From positions 1 through 7,614 of the forward strand of contig DASYAN010000113.1 in the NCBI GenBank assembly GCA_036501345.1: 7,614 bases of DNA, in the 5' to 3' direction. Positions 1 to 6,370 of this stretch are shown piece after piece; position 1 is the first letter of the stretch, and every line of letters starts with the position of its first letter. The notes under the pieces are model-generated. The model searched no databases. It saw nothing but the letters and a program-made list of their open reading frames with translations, and was not told the DNA's origin. The position numbers and the translations under genes were made by a program. The stretch is from DASYAN01 sp036501345. GTDB taxonomy: Bacteria; Chloroflexota; Ktedonobacteria; Ktedonobacterales; Ktedonobacteraceae.

Positions 1-1
1 C

Positions 2-191
2 GCCATTTTTGTTCCAGGGTTAGTGATGTTCGTGTCATGGTACCTCTATGGTACCACAATGAGGGCTCTATGACGGACTTATTTGTGGTTGTCTACTAAG
101 CACATGGGCCGTTTTGATTGTTCTACCATACATCGTTACAATCTGGTTCCATAGAATCGATTTCCCATTCCTTTGTCTATGTAAGAATTAA
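2..191 (+). pseudogene. Possible decayed C-terminal remnant of a membrane protein
   Basis: Two short open stretches in different frames read like hydrophobic membrane segments. The frame starting at base 2 is open to a TGA at 71-73 and contains AIFVPGLVMFVSWYLYG. The frame starting at base 63 is open to a TAA at 189-191 and contains AVLIVLPYIVTIWFHR. A one-base shift near base 60 would join them into a single two-helix tail. AT-rich non-coding DNA often translates to hydrophobic residues, and the window begins inside the feature, so this may be chance. No family is recognised. Confidence 0.22.
38..56. repeat. Short perfect hairpin (TGGTACC / GGTACCA)
   Basis: A 7-bp perfect inverted repeat, TGGTACC at 38-44 and GGTACCA at 50-56, is separated by 5 bases. 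Because GGTACC is itself palindromic, the same bases also form a direct repeat of ATGGTACC. No T-run follows, so it is not a typical terminator. Its role is unknown. Confidence 0.4.
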
Positions 192-203
192 GCTCTATTC
201 CTA

Positions 204-232
204 TTGCCTTTGAGAAAATTTCGTGGTATTAT
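204..232 (+). promoter_or_regulatory. Candidate promoter of the 288-2069 cassette
   Basis: TTGCCT at 204-209 and TATTAT at 227-232 are separated by 17 bases, a sigma70-like arrangement with 4 of 6 matches in the -35 box and 5 of 6 in the -10 box. It lies 55 bases before the first start codon of the two-gene cassette, leaving room for a short leader. AT-rich DNA yields such matches by chance fairly often. Confidence 0.42.
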
Positions 233-287
233 CAGTTCCAATCTCAACTATTCTCGTCATTGTATTTAGCCTAAAGGAGAAGGTTTC

Positions 288-932
288 ATGGAAGGCTTTG
301 AAGAGTTTGACCAATACCATTCACGATCTGTTAAATCGCTTTTCGTAACTATTCAACGTAGAGGAAACTTTTCGCTGAACAGAGCAACGTTTAAAGCATT
401 AGGTCAACCTTCTGCTGTAAAACTTCTCTTTAACCGTTCTAAGCGTCAAATAGGCTTCCGGCCAGCTAATTCTAATGACTTTCGTAGCATACCGGTAAGA
501 AAGCAAGGGATTAGCGATAGCTATATGCTCGCTGGTCTAACATTTTGTAAGGAGTATGATATTGATACAAGTACTGCACGTCGCTATGAAGGTAAGGTGG
601 AAGAGGGTATGTTGATCATTGACCTTAATGGACCGAGCGTTGACGCTACTGGACCTAGACTACGTAATGATGTAAGTGAAGAACTGCAAGGGAAACAAGA
701 GCGTAGGCTGGCCCGAAGAATTGCTGAAAGAACATTAACTTCTGATGATGAAATTCGTGTGGAAGCCAATTCTGCTCTACAAAATAGTCAAAAAACAACC
801 AATCAGGGAACTAAAGGTATGCTGAGCCAACAAGATAGGATTGCATTAGAGAATGCTCTCAAGAAAGGAGAAGTATCAACTGTACATGACATTCTTAATT
901 TCCTTGAGAATGGGAATAATACTCAATTATGA
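288..932 (+). CDS. Conserved-looking hypothetical protein, 214 aa, upstream of a RelA/SpoT protein
   Basis: I cannot assign a function. The ATG at 288 is well supported by an AAAGGAGAAGG ribosome site ending a few bases upstream. Residues about 15-115 look like a compact domain rich in beta strands; the segment GNFSLNRATFKALGQP, then VKLLFN and IGFRPA, resembles a pattern I associate with uncharacterised actinobacterial and Chloroflexota proteins. Residues about 128-214 are charged and probably helical (ERRLARRIAER, then a Q/N-rich linker, then ALENALKKGE). There is no signal peptide or membrane segment, so it should be cytoplasmic. It lies 51 bases before the RelA/SpoT gene on the same strand, probably in one transcript. 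It could be a regulator, partner or antitoxin of that enzyme, but this is inference from position only. GC is low (about 35% in one sampled line), like the gene that follows. Confidence 0.8.
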   Translation: MEGFEEFDQYHSRSVKSLFVTIQRRGNFSLNRATFKALGQPSAVKLLFNRSKRQIGFRPANSNDFRSIPVRKQGISDSYMLAGLTFCKEYDIDTSTARRYEGKVEEGMLIIDLNGPSVDATGPRLRNDVSEELQGKQERRLARRIAERTLTSDDEIRVEANSALQNSQKTTNQGTKGMLSQQDRIALENALKKGEVSTVHDILNFLENGNNTQL

Positions 933-983
933 TACTAGAGAGGTAATGAATGAAGATATTTGAGAGTAAAGGAGTTCATAACC

Positions 984-2069
984 ATGGCAGTATCAAAATC
1001 AGGTGCAAGAATTACGAATTTGGAATATCATCGCCAAAAGGCTGTTGATAGTTATCAAGCAAAACGCTCAATCTACGAGATATTTGCCTCAGAAATTGAA
1101 CGGATTTTGAGAGTAGCACTGATGAGACAAAACATTAAAGTAGCTTCTATTGAGGGACGAGCCAAGGATGTTGAAAGCTTTGGAAAGAAGGCTTCAGTAC
1201 CATCTCCTCTGAATCCGGAACTGCCAAAATACAAAGACCCTATCAACGAAATAACCGACCAAGCAGGCGTTAGAGTTATCACATTCTTCCCAAAAACGAT
1301 TGATCAAGTTGATCAGGTAGTCAATACAGAGTTCTGTGTACGTGAGAAAAGCGACAAGGCTGATACTTTGAAGTTGGAGGACCGCTTTGGATATCAAAGT
1401 GTTCATTACCTTGTGTCACTTAAATCGGATAGGACTTCTCTTCCTGAATATGCTCAATTTAAAGACCTAATAGCAGAAATACAGGTACGTACAATTCTTC
1501 AGCATGCTTGGGCGGAAATAGAGCATGACATACAGTATAAATCATCAGAAACAATTCCTACATCTATACATCGCCGTTTTATGTCGTTGGCTGGATTATT
1601 TGAGATTGCCGATCGAGAATTTCAAGCAATCCAGGATGATGATAAGGAACTCAGGCTAGAAGCGCGAAATTCGGTTCGGGAGGGCAAGCTAGAGGCCGTT
1701 GAGATTACACCTGATGCTTTAAAAGCATATCTTGACAAGAAGCTTGGCCCTGATGGACGTATGACGAATATCACGTATGATTGGACTACACGTCTACTTC
1801 TGAAATTCGGATTTACTAATTTCCGTCAAATTGATGATTGTATTGCAGGTTATAATGATGATCGAGTAAGTAGGCTAGCATGGGGAGAACGGCAAGGGCA
1901 AGTTTTACGTTTTGAAACTCTGCTTCTTGCTGGAATGGGTTCATTTTATATTGAGAAACATCCTTTAGCCGTTGATGATGGATGGGTGAGAACATGGCAG
2001 AACGTTATGCATAGGCTTGTAAAAGGTGGAATTGGGATAAAAGATCATTTACCTTACCCTATGAATTAG
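984..2069 (+). CDS. RelA/SpoT-domain (p)ppGpp synthetase-like protein with C-terminal extension
   Basis: The protein is predicted to transfer pyrophosphate from ATP to a nucleotide (GTP/GDP in alarmone synthetases, the tRNA 3' end in some toxSAS relatives). Synthetase motifs run in order: IEGRAKDVESFGKK (56-69), DQAGVRV (92-98), GYQSVH (136-141), EIQVRT (165-170) with the conserved catalytic-region Glu, and QHAWAEIEHDIQYK (173-186). No HD hydrolase domain precedes them and no TGS or ACT domain follows, so it is a monofunctional single-domain synthetase. Residues about 215-361 form an extension I do not recognise, which makes the protein longer than typical RelP/RelQ (about 200-260 aa). The start chosen is ATG 984, preceded by AAAGGAG with 9-base spacing; an in-frame TTG at 960 has no better site. 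It is probably co-transcribed with the 214-aa gene. It could be a housekeeping-type small alarmone synthetase, a toxSAS toxin or a phage-defence effector; the sequence alone does not decide. Confidence 0.9.
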   Translation: MAVSKSGARITNLEYHRQKAVDSYQAKRSIYEIFASEIERILRVALMRQNIKVASIEGRAKDVESFGKKASVPSPLNPELPKYKDPINEITDQAGVRVITFFPKTIDQVDQVVNTEFCVREKSDKADTLKLEDRFGYQSVHYLVSLKSDRTSLPEYAQFKDLIAEIQVRTILQHAWAEIEHDIQYKSSETIPTSIHRRFMSLAGLFEIADREFQAIQDDDKELRLEARNSVREGKLEAVEITPDALKAYLDKKLGPDGRMTNITYDWTTRLLLKFGFTNFRQIDDCIAGYNDDRVSRLAWGERQGQVLRFETLLLAGMGSFYIEKHPLAVDDGWVRTWQNVMHRLVKGGIGIKDHLPYPMN

Positions 2070-2082
2070 ATTAATTAGGGGC

Positions 2083-2128
2083 ATTATACAATGATATTTC
2101 TGCTTTTATGCTGTATAATACATTTTTT
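2083..2128 (+). terminator. Weak terminator-like structure after the RelA/SpoT gene
   Basis: ATTATACA at 2083-2090 is complementary to TGTATAAT at 2112-2119, and a run of six T follows at 2123-2128. The stem is all AT except one pair and the loop is 21 bases, so it would be a weak intrinsic terminator at best. It overlaps the possible small ORF at 2091-2234; at most one of the two is likely to be real. Confidence 0.25.
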
Positions 2129-2234
2129 GATAATGATACTGAAAATGAATGCCATACTCGCATTTTCTTGGATCACAGGAGTAAAATCAGTCCTATTCTT
2201 GATAAACTTCTCGTTGTATACTAAAGCTATGTAA
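2091..2234 (+). CDS. Possible small hydrophobic peptide, 47 aa
   Basis: An ATG at 2091 opens 47 codons ending at TAA 2232-2234. AGGGG at 2077-2081 sits 9 bases before it, and the ATG is 21 bases after the RelA/SpoT stop. The peptide is very hydrophobic, with leucine/isoleucine-rich stretches at its start (MIFLLLCCII) and middle, and few charges, so it would insert in the membrane if made. Small hydrophobic peptides occur in toxin systems, but I recognise no family. Hydrophobic ORFs arise easily by chance in AT-rich spacers, so support is weak. Confidence 0.22.
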   Translation: MIFLLLCCIIHFLIMILKMNAILAFSWITGVKSVLFLINFSLYTKAM

Positions 2235-2423
2235 GTAGCTAACCATTGATAGATTTAAAGGAAAGTTCTCATAACAAATACAAATATCCTCCGTTGCAGC
2301 CGAGCTATCTGACGCTTCCCACTCTATCCGCTGTGTAGTCCGTGAGTACTAGAGCCCGAGGACCAATGGTGAAACATACACTCTGATAAGATACCTCATT
2401 GCCGCTAGTTTGCTACTAGGAGC
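2235..2423. other. Non-coding spacer between convergent transcription units
   Basis: With the doubtful small ORF before it, the spacer between the RelA/SpoT gene and the TSUP gene is 354 bases long. This part has no convincing ORF, RNA gene or repeat. The only structure seen is a 5-bp inverted repeat, CTAGT-TTGCT-ACTAG, near 2406-2420. It lies just past the stop codon of the minus-strand operon and could aid termination, but it lacks a T-run on that strand. GC rises across this stretch compared with the preceding genes. Confidence 0.4.
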
Positions 2424-3197
2424 TCAAGAGCAGATGAAGAAATAGATCGTCATCGCAAAACCCACAACCATCACAAAGTAGCGAATCCATTGCGGTTCAA
2501 TCTTACGAGCAAAGTAGCCACCGCCGTATCCACCGATGACTGCCCCAATGATCATCGAGATTGCTTGTGGCCAGACTATTGCATTTGCAATGATAAATGT
2601 AATCACGGCAACTCCATTAATAGAAGCGCCCAGCAACGATTTTAGGGCATTCATACTGTGGATATTCTCCATCCCCATCAGGGCCAGCGTTGCCAACATC
2701 AGCATGCCAGCACCACCCCCAAAATAGCCTCCGTAAATGGAAATAATGAATTGAGCTACAGAGACACTGATAATAGCCATTAGAGATAAATTTGCCTGTT
2801 CTTCAATGTTACGAGCATGCAGTCTTTTGGTAATCGGTCCACTGAAGGTAAATAGCAATATTGAGATCAGCAGTAAATAAGGCAACAAAACAACAAAAGT
2901 TTTCTGAGGAGTGTGTAATAACAAAATAGCTCCCAGAATGCCACCAATGAGACTGGTACTAACGAGCAAGATCATGAGTTTGAGGCGTACTTGTGCCAGT
3001 TCACGTCGATAGGCACCGAGGCTAGCTGCTGTACCAGTCCAGAGCCCTAGAGTACTCGTGGTATTTGCCAGTACGGGCAGTATGCCGGAGAAAATCATCG
3101 TGGGGACAGTGAAGAAGCTTCCACCACCAGCTACGGAATTAAGTGTACCAGCAAGTATCGCCACACAAAAGAGTAATAATAATTGTGAAAATGCCAT
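2424..3197 (-). CDS. TauE/SafE-family (TSUP) membrane permease
   Basis: This is an integral membrane protein of the TSUP family, whose known members export sulfite, sulfoacetate or related small organic or sulfur anions. Length (257 aa) is typical. The two family half-repeats are visible: GTLNSVAGGGSFFTVP at residues 17-32 and the matching YGGYFGGGAGML at 155-166, each followed by long hydrophobic segments; about eight membrane helices can be drawn. The glycine-rich GGYGGGYFARKI near the C-terminus (222-233) is also typical. The ATG is preceded by AAGGA with suitable spacing. It is the second gene of a minus-strand operon, 58 bases after the FAD/NAD(P)-binding protein, which suggests the two act on the same compound. 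The actual substrate cannot be read from the sequence; a sulfur oxyanion is a guess from family precedent. Confidence 0.92.
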   Translation of the reverse strand: MAFSQLLLLFCVAILAGTLNSVAGGGSFFTVPTMIFSGILPVLANTTSTLGLWTGTAASLGAYRRELAQVRLKLMILLVSTSLIGGILGAILLLHTPQKTFVVLLPYLLLISILLFTFSGPITKRLHARNIEEQANLSLMAIISVSVAQFIISIYGGYFGGGAGMLMLATLALMGMENIHSMNALKSLLGASINGVAVITFIIANAIVWPQAISMIIGAVIGGYGGGYFARKIEPQWIRYFVMVVGFAMTIYFFICS

Positions 3198-3255
3198 GGG
3201 GAGGATCCTTTCTGATGAGCCGATACCCTGTTAAGGTAAGACAAGTTCCTTGTTA

Positions 3256-4650
3256 TTATTCATTTATTTGCAACACATCCCGAGCAAGCTGCTCAGCTTG
3301 TTGCCGTATTTCTGAAACAGCGGTGGTCTCCCACAATTGCCCTCTGCGCAAAGAACCAAGCGTCCACAACCACGATGAGCTATGTCCTTCTGCATTCACT
3401 AATGCTCCCTTGATTGTCGTGTCCATTCCTATACCCAGGAGGCCAGGACGTATAAGCCCTTGGTCAAGTAGGTTGGCGATCAGTGGGTGGTGGAAGCTTC
3501 GAATGTTACTATTGAGGCCAGTGCAATTGATGACGAGACCTGCCCGTACTACAATTTCTTTTCTTGTATGTCTGAGAGCAAGTGTCACTGCTACATCATC
3601 CTTCCCTTCCTCATAGCTGCGTACACGACCTGCATAGACTTGAAATTGTCCCGCTGTACGTATCTGGTCAAATGCTCTAGCTGTAGCAGGGGCAATACGA
3701 TATCTGAATATGTCCCAGTAGGGGTGAACATGACGCAAGAAACGACCTTTTTCCTCTATAGGCAACTCTTGCCATAGAGATTGAATAGATGGAATGAGTG
3801 TATCAATTACGCAACGCCAATCTATGTTCTGGCATATCGTCCGGTTGATTTCATCTTGTATCCACCGCACGAGCGTATGTGCCGTCATCGGAGATGGATA
3901 ATGAGACAGCTCTATTGAAGGGAGCAGCTCTGGAACATGTGCCTTAGGAAGCAATCCTCGTCTCGAAACAGCTGTAATGGGTCCGATATGTCCCTGGGCT
4001 TGCAGGGCAATGGCAATGTCAACCGTGGTTAGACCTGAACCAAGTAGCAATACAGGCGTGTCGTTGGCAAGGTTGGCAAGCACCTCAGGTGACCAGGGAT
4101 CACTTCGGTAGCGGGGACTATCATAAAATTCTGGCGTGGAAACGGGCGGATTGCCAGAAGGAAAAATTCCAATTGCGAGAATTACCTGATGAGCGTGGAG
4201 ATATTGACCGCTTTTCAGGGAAATCCCTATGCTGTTACCACGTGGGGAAAGCGTATAGACTTCATCGTGTATTCGTTCAAATGTAACCAGTTTGGAGAGA
4301 GTCGAAGCTTCCTCAAGCACAGCCTCCAAATAGGCTCCATGTAGATACCGTGGTACAAAAGAGCACGCTGTGATTGGTTCCCATTCTGGCGGCAGGTCGT
4401 GATGCTGTTTTAGCCACTCTGTGAAATGATCAGATTTATCCGCATAAGCGCTCATCTGATCAGTTGGAGTATTGAGCAGGTAGTCTATATTTACCATACT
4501 ATAAGCAACTCCACGGCCAATAAGGGGACGGCGTTCGATCAGTAGCAGATGTAGAGGCCGACGGGCATGTCGTATCAGTTGAGTTGCGACAAGCGTCCCG
4601 CTAGCTCCAGCCCCAATCACTGCAATTATGTCAGGAGATATCCCAGTCAT
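3256..4650 (-). CDS. YdhS-like FAD/NAD(P)-binding protein
   Basis: A 464-aa cytoplasmic flavoprotein-type protein of the COG4529 (YdhS-like, NAD_binding_9) group; the reaction of this family is largely unknown. A dinucleotide-binding Rossmann motif, VIGAGASGT, is at residues 11-19 with the acidic strand end LLLIER at 35-40. GRGVAY and LLNTPTDQMSAYAD (58-71) followed by HFTEWL are family signatures. A second nucleotide motif, LLLGSGLTTVD, is at 201-211. HPYWDIFRYRIAPATARAFDQ (309-329) and VINCTG (374-379) complete the pattern. The start is ATG 4650, because AGGAAG lies 4 bases upstream; a GTG at 4653 directly before it would be too close to that site. First gene of the operon with the TSUP permease, and divergent from the LysR-type gene, which probably controls it. 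It could oxidise or hydroxylate the compound handled by the permease, but that is inference. Confidence 0.9.
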   Translation of the reverse strand: MTGISPDIIAVIGAGASGTLVATQLIRHARRPLHLLLIERRPLIGRGVAYSMVNIDYLLNTPTDQMSAYADKSDHFTEWLKQHHDLPPEWEPITACSFVPRYLHGAYLEAVLEEASTLSKLVTFERIHDEVYTLSPRGNSIGISLKSGQYLHAHQVILAIGIFPSGNPPVSTPEFYDSPRYRSDPWSPEVLANLANDTPVLLLGSGLTTVDIAIALQAQGHIGPITAVSRRGLLPKAHVPELLPSIELSHYPSPMTAHTLVRWIQDEINRTICQNIDWRCVIDTLIPSIQSLWQELPIEEKGRFLRHVHPYWDIFRYRIAPATARAFDQIRTAGQFQVYAGRVRSYEEGKDDVAVTLALRHTRKEIVVRAGLVINCTGLNSNIRSFHHPLIANLLDQGLIRPGLLGIGMDTTIKGALVNAEGHSSSWLWTLGSLRRGQLWETTAVSEIRQQAEQLARDVLQINE

Positions 4651-4692
4651 CACACTTCCTCAAAAAAATATAGATGGATCGCAACATGTAAT

Positions 4693-4714
4693 TTACTGTA
4701 TATTATGATAGTAA
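4693..4714. promoter_or_regulatory. Candidate LysR-type operator dyad
   Basis: TTACTGT (4693-4699) and ATAGTAA (4708-4714) form an inverted repeat with one mismatch around an AT-rich 8-base centre. Its size and position in the divergent region suit a LysR-type regulator, whose sites are interrupted dyads with T and A at the ends. It overlaps the candidate -10 box of the minus-strand operon, so binding there could affect that promoter directly. Confidence 0.45.
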
Positions 4715-4736
4715 GCAGAAGTACGGTCATAGTCAA
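4708..4736 (-). promoter_or_regulatory. Candidate promoter of the flavoprotein-permease operon
   Basis: Read on the minus strand, TTGACT (4736-4731) and TACTAT (4713-4708) are separated by 17 bases. The -35 box matches consensus at 5 of 6 positions and the -10 box at 4 of 6. It lies about 57 bases before the ATG at 4650 and its -10 overlaps the dyad at 4693-4714. For the LysR gene on the plus strand, TATGAT at 4704-4709 is a possible -10, but I see no good -35. Confidence 0.42.
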
Positions 4737-4822
4737 ATGAGTAAAAGCTCATACCGCTTTGCTGACAAGCCTCATGATGGCGCTAGAAGCGAGTTTTGAG
4801 GGTAGAAGTTAAGGATAAGTTC

Positions 4823-5698
4823 ATGACATTTGCACAACTCGAGATTTTCGTAACAGTCGTTGAATGCCAAAGTTTCAGTCTGGCGGCAAGTCACCTTGGT
4901 ATTAGTCAGTCGGGGGTGAGTCATGCAGTCGCAAACCTTGAGGCCGAACTGGGAGTCATGCTGATCGAACGGCACCGCCTGGGAATTGCACTGACCGAAA
5001 TGGGTAAGCGTATGATCAAGCATGCACAGCAGATGCTCGGTCTTCACGACGCTATCTTGCAAGAAGCGGCTGCCACGAAAGGTCTCAAGCGAGGCTCGGT
5101 GAGAATTGGCTCCTTTGGCCTTACTACTTCGGTGCAGCTCTTACCCCAACTTATGTGGGCCTTTGGACAAAAGTACCCAGAAATCGAGCTTCGTGTTTTT
5201 GAGGCCGTCGATCGCGAGGTAATTGAATGGCTTTACGATCGGTACGTAGACGTCGGCTTTGTGATGCTCCCTAACGAAATGGTAGACACAATCCCGATTG
5301 TTGAAGATCAGTTAGTTGCTGTTCTTCCCGCAGATCATCCTCTGGCAGAAAAATCCGGTATCCGACCAGCAGAGTTAGCAGCCGAGCCATTTATTTTGTC
5401 GGGAGGTGGAAGTCGGCCACTCATCGAGGAGGTTTTTCGCTCAGCGGATATTCGTCTAAACGTGCGTTACCGTCTTCAACAAGTACTTTCGATTCTTGAG
5501 ATCGTACGTCGTGGTCTCGGAGTCTCCGTCGTGGCTGAATTAGCGCTGCCAGAGGATCGCAAAGGTTTGAGCATTGTACCATTTGAACCCAGAGTCGTAA
5601 GGCGAATTGGACTTGCCGTGAGGGATAGAAACAATCTATCTCCCGCAAGTCGAGCTTTCTTCGAATTTGCACAGGAGCGTTATTGCTTCGCACCTTAA
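4823..5698 (+). CDS. LysR-family transcriptional regulator
   Basis: A 291-aa LysR-type regulator, the usual length for the family. Residues 1-60 carry the winged helix-turn-helix (FAQLEIFVTVVECQSFSLAA, then LGISQSGVSHAVANLEAELG, ending LTEMGKRM). A linker helix follows, and from about residue 90 the effector-binding domain starts at RGSVRIGSFG; it continues with VDVGFVMLP and LVAVLPADHPLA, and ends with the conserved ILEIVRRGLGVSVV segment. The start chosen is ATG 4823, which has AAGGA 7 bases upstream and gives the standard N-terminus; an in-frame TTG at 4796 would add nine unlikely residues. It is divergent from the YdhS-like/TSUP operon, the classical arrangement in which a LysR protein activates its neighbour and represses itself. 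The effector is unknown. Confidence 0.95.
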   Translation: MTFAQLEIFVTVVECQSFSLAASHLGISQSGVSHAVANLEAELGVMLIERHRLGIALTEMGKRMIKHAQQMLGLHDAILQEAAATKGLKRGSVRIGSFGLTTSVQLLPQLMWAFGQKYPEIELRVFEAVDREVIEWLYDRYVDVGFVMLPNEMVDTIPIVEDQLVAVLPADHPLAEKSGIRPAELAAEPFILSGGGSRPLIEEVFRSADIRLNVRYRLQQVLSILEIVRRGLGVSVVAELALPEDRKGLSIVPFEPRVVRRIGLAVRDRNNLSPASRAFFEFAQERYCFAP

Positions 5699-5725
5699 AT
5701 AGCTCTGTTTTGGTGCCCAAAGCTC

Positions 5726-5754
5726 TTGACAAACAGCTGACCCTAGGTTATTAT
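5726..5754 (+). promoter_or_regulatory. Strong sigma70-type promoter of the ArsR-type gene
   Basis: TTGACA at 5726-5731 is a perfect -35 box, followed after 17 bases by TATTAT at 5749-5754 (5 of 6 matches). This is the best promoter in the window. It lies 28 bases after the LysR stop codon and about 113 bases before the ArsR ATG, leaving a leader of roughly 105 bases. Confidence 0.7.
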
Positions 5755-5788
5755 TTCAGTAGATGTTGAAATACTGAAGTATTGAAAT
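5755..5788. promoter_or_regulatory. Candidate ArsR/SdpR-type operator
   Basis: Immediately after the -10 box are overlapping symmetric elements. TTCAGTA (5755-5761) pairs with TACTGAA (5772-5778). AATACT (5770-5775) pairs with AGTATT (5778-5783) around a 2-base centre. TTGAAAT occurs as a direct repeat at 5766-5772 and 5782-5788. A repressor bound here would cover the transcription start, which fits autorepression by the ArsR-family protein encoded next. Confidence 0.55.
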
Positions 5789-5867
5789 TGTATGCTACTC
5801 TGGATGGTCGGAAAGGTTCTCTTATCCGGCGTGAAGTGATCTTAACGTGTTGGAAATAGGGTATTCT

Positions 5868-6197
5868 ATGCAAGAAGCTTATAAAGCCATTGCCGATCCA
5901 ACAAGACGGCGCATCCTGAAATATCTGCGTGGAGGAGAGCGTACCGCAGGAGAACTGGCAACCTATGCTGGGATTGCCCGTACTGCACTCTCACACCACC
6001 TAATGGTACTCAAATTAGCCGATCTTGTACGTGTAGAACGGCGTGGGCAGTTTCAAGTCTATTCACTCAACACAACTGTCTTTCAGGATTTACTAACTGA
6101 AATTATGGGTTGGCTCGGAGGAATGGACGAAATCTCTACTATCGGCAGTCCTGATGATGATACTGCTTCAGCTCCTGATCCAGTTCCCGATCTTTAG
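5868..6197 (+). CDS. ArsR-family (SdpR-like) repressor
   Basis: A 109-aa winged-helix regulator. MQEAYKAIADPTRRRILKYL is the typical N-terminal helix, TAGELATYAGIARTALSHHL is the helix-turn-helix, and VRVERRGQFQVYSLN is the beta wing. The protein has no cysteine, so it lacks the cysteine metal sites of ArsR/SmtB sensors; it fits the non-metal SdpR-like branch better. The acidic, proline-containing tail (about residues 88-109) is not part of the fold. ATG 5868 is chosen because AGGG lies 6 bases upstream and the protein then begins like its relatives; a GTG at 5847 in frame is less likely. The DUF1648/SdpI-like fragment downstream reproduces the sdpR-sdpI order known from Bacillus subtilis, so it probably represses itself and that gene. 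Confidence 0.9.
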   Translation: MQEAYKAIADPTRRRILKYLRGGERTAGELATYAGIARTALSHHLMVLKLADLVRVERRGQFQVYSLNTTVFQDLLTEIMGWLGGMDEISTIGSPDDDTASAPDPVPDL

Positions 6198-6225
6198 GGA
6201 AGGCATATCATCCATAGAGGAGAAA

Positions 6226-6318
6226 ATGGACCCTTTAGAAGATAATACGGCAGCACCAACATCTTCATCCCAGCACGGGATTTTTATCAATCCGGCGCTC
6301 CTAGCCTTTACAGCGTAG
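6226..6318 (+). CDS. Short ORF, 30 aa, between the repressor and the SdpI-like gene
   Basis: An ATG at 6226 with AGGAG 3 bases upstream opens 30 codons to TAG 6316-6318. The peptide begins MDPLEDNTAAPTSSS and ends with a short hydrophobic stretch (INPALLAFTA), as if a membrane helix were about to start. It could be a small peptide, or the surviving N-terminus of a membrane protein gene that lost its remainder before the SdpI-like gene. The close ribosome site suggests it was translated at some time. I recognise no family. Confidence 0.35.
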   Translation: MDPLEDNTAAPTSSSQHGIFINPALLAFTA

Positions 6319-6370
6319 GCGCGTTACTATTTTAGTCTCTTCTGAAGTATTGCATGTGCGAGGATTTGAT

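Noticed and set aside
38..56. Hairpin considered as an intrinsic terminator
   Set aside because: No T-run follows on either strand close to the stem.
3143..3777. Plus-strand ORFs over the flavoprotein and permease genes
   Set aside because: Antisense frames of two clear genes; their translations lack domain signatures.
4774..4812. 12-codon leader-peptide-like ORF before the LysR gene
   Set aside because: No ribosome site and no attenuator-like structure; too short to support.
5709..5721. TTTGG-TGC-CCAAA hairpin considered as the LysR terminator
   Set aside because: The stem is only 5 bp and no T-run follows.
5421..5732. Minus-strand ORF over the 3' end of the LysR gene
   Set aside because: It is antisense to a well-supported LysR effector domain and would overlap the ArsR promoter; no family features.
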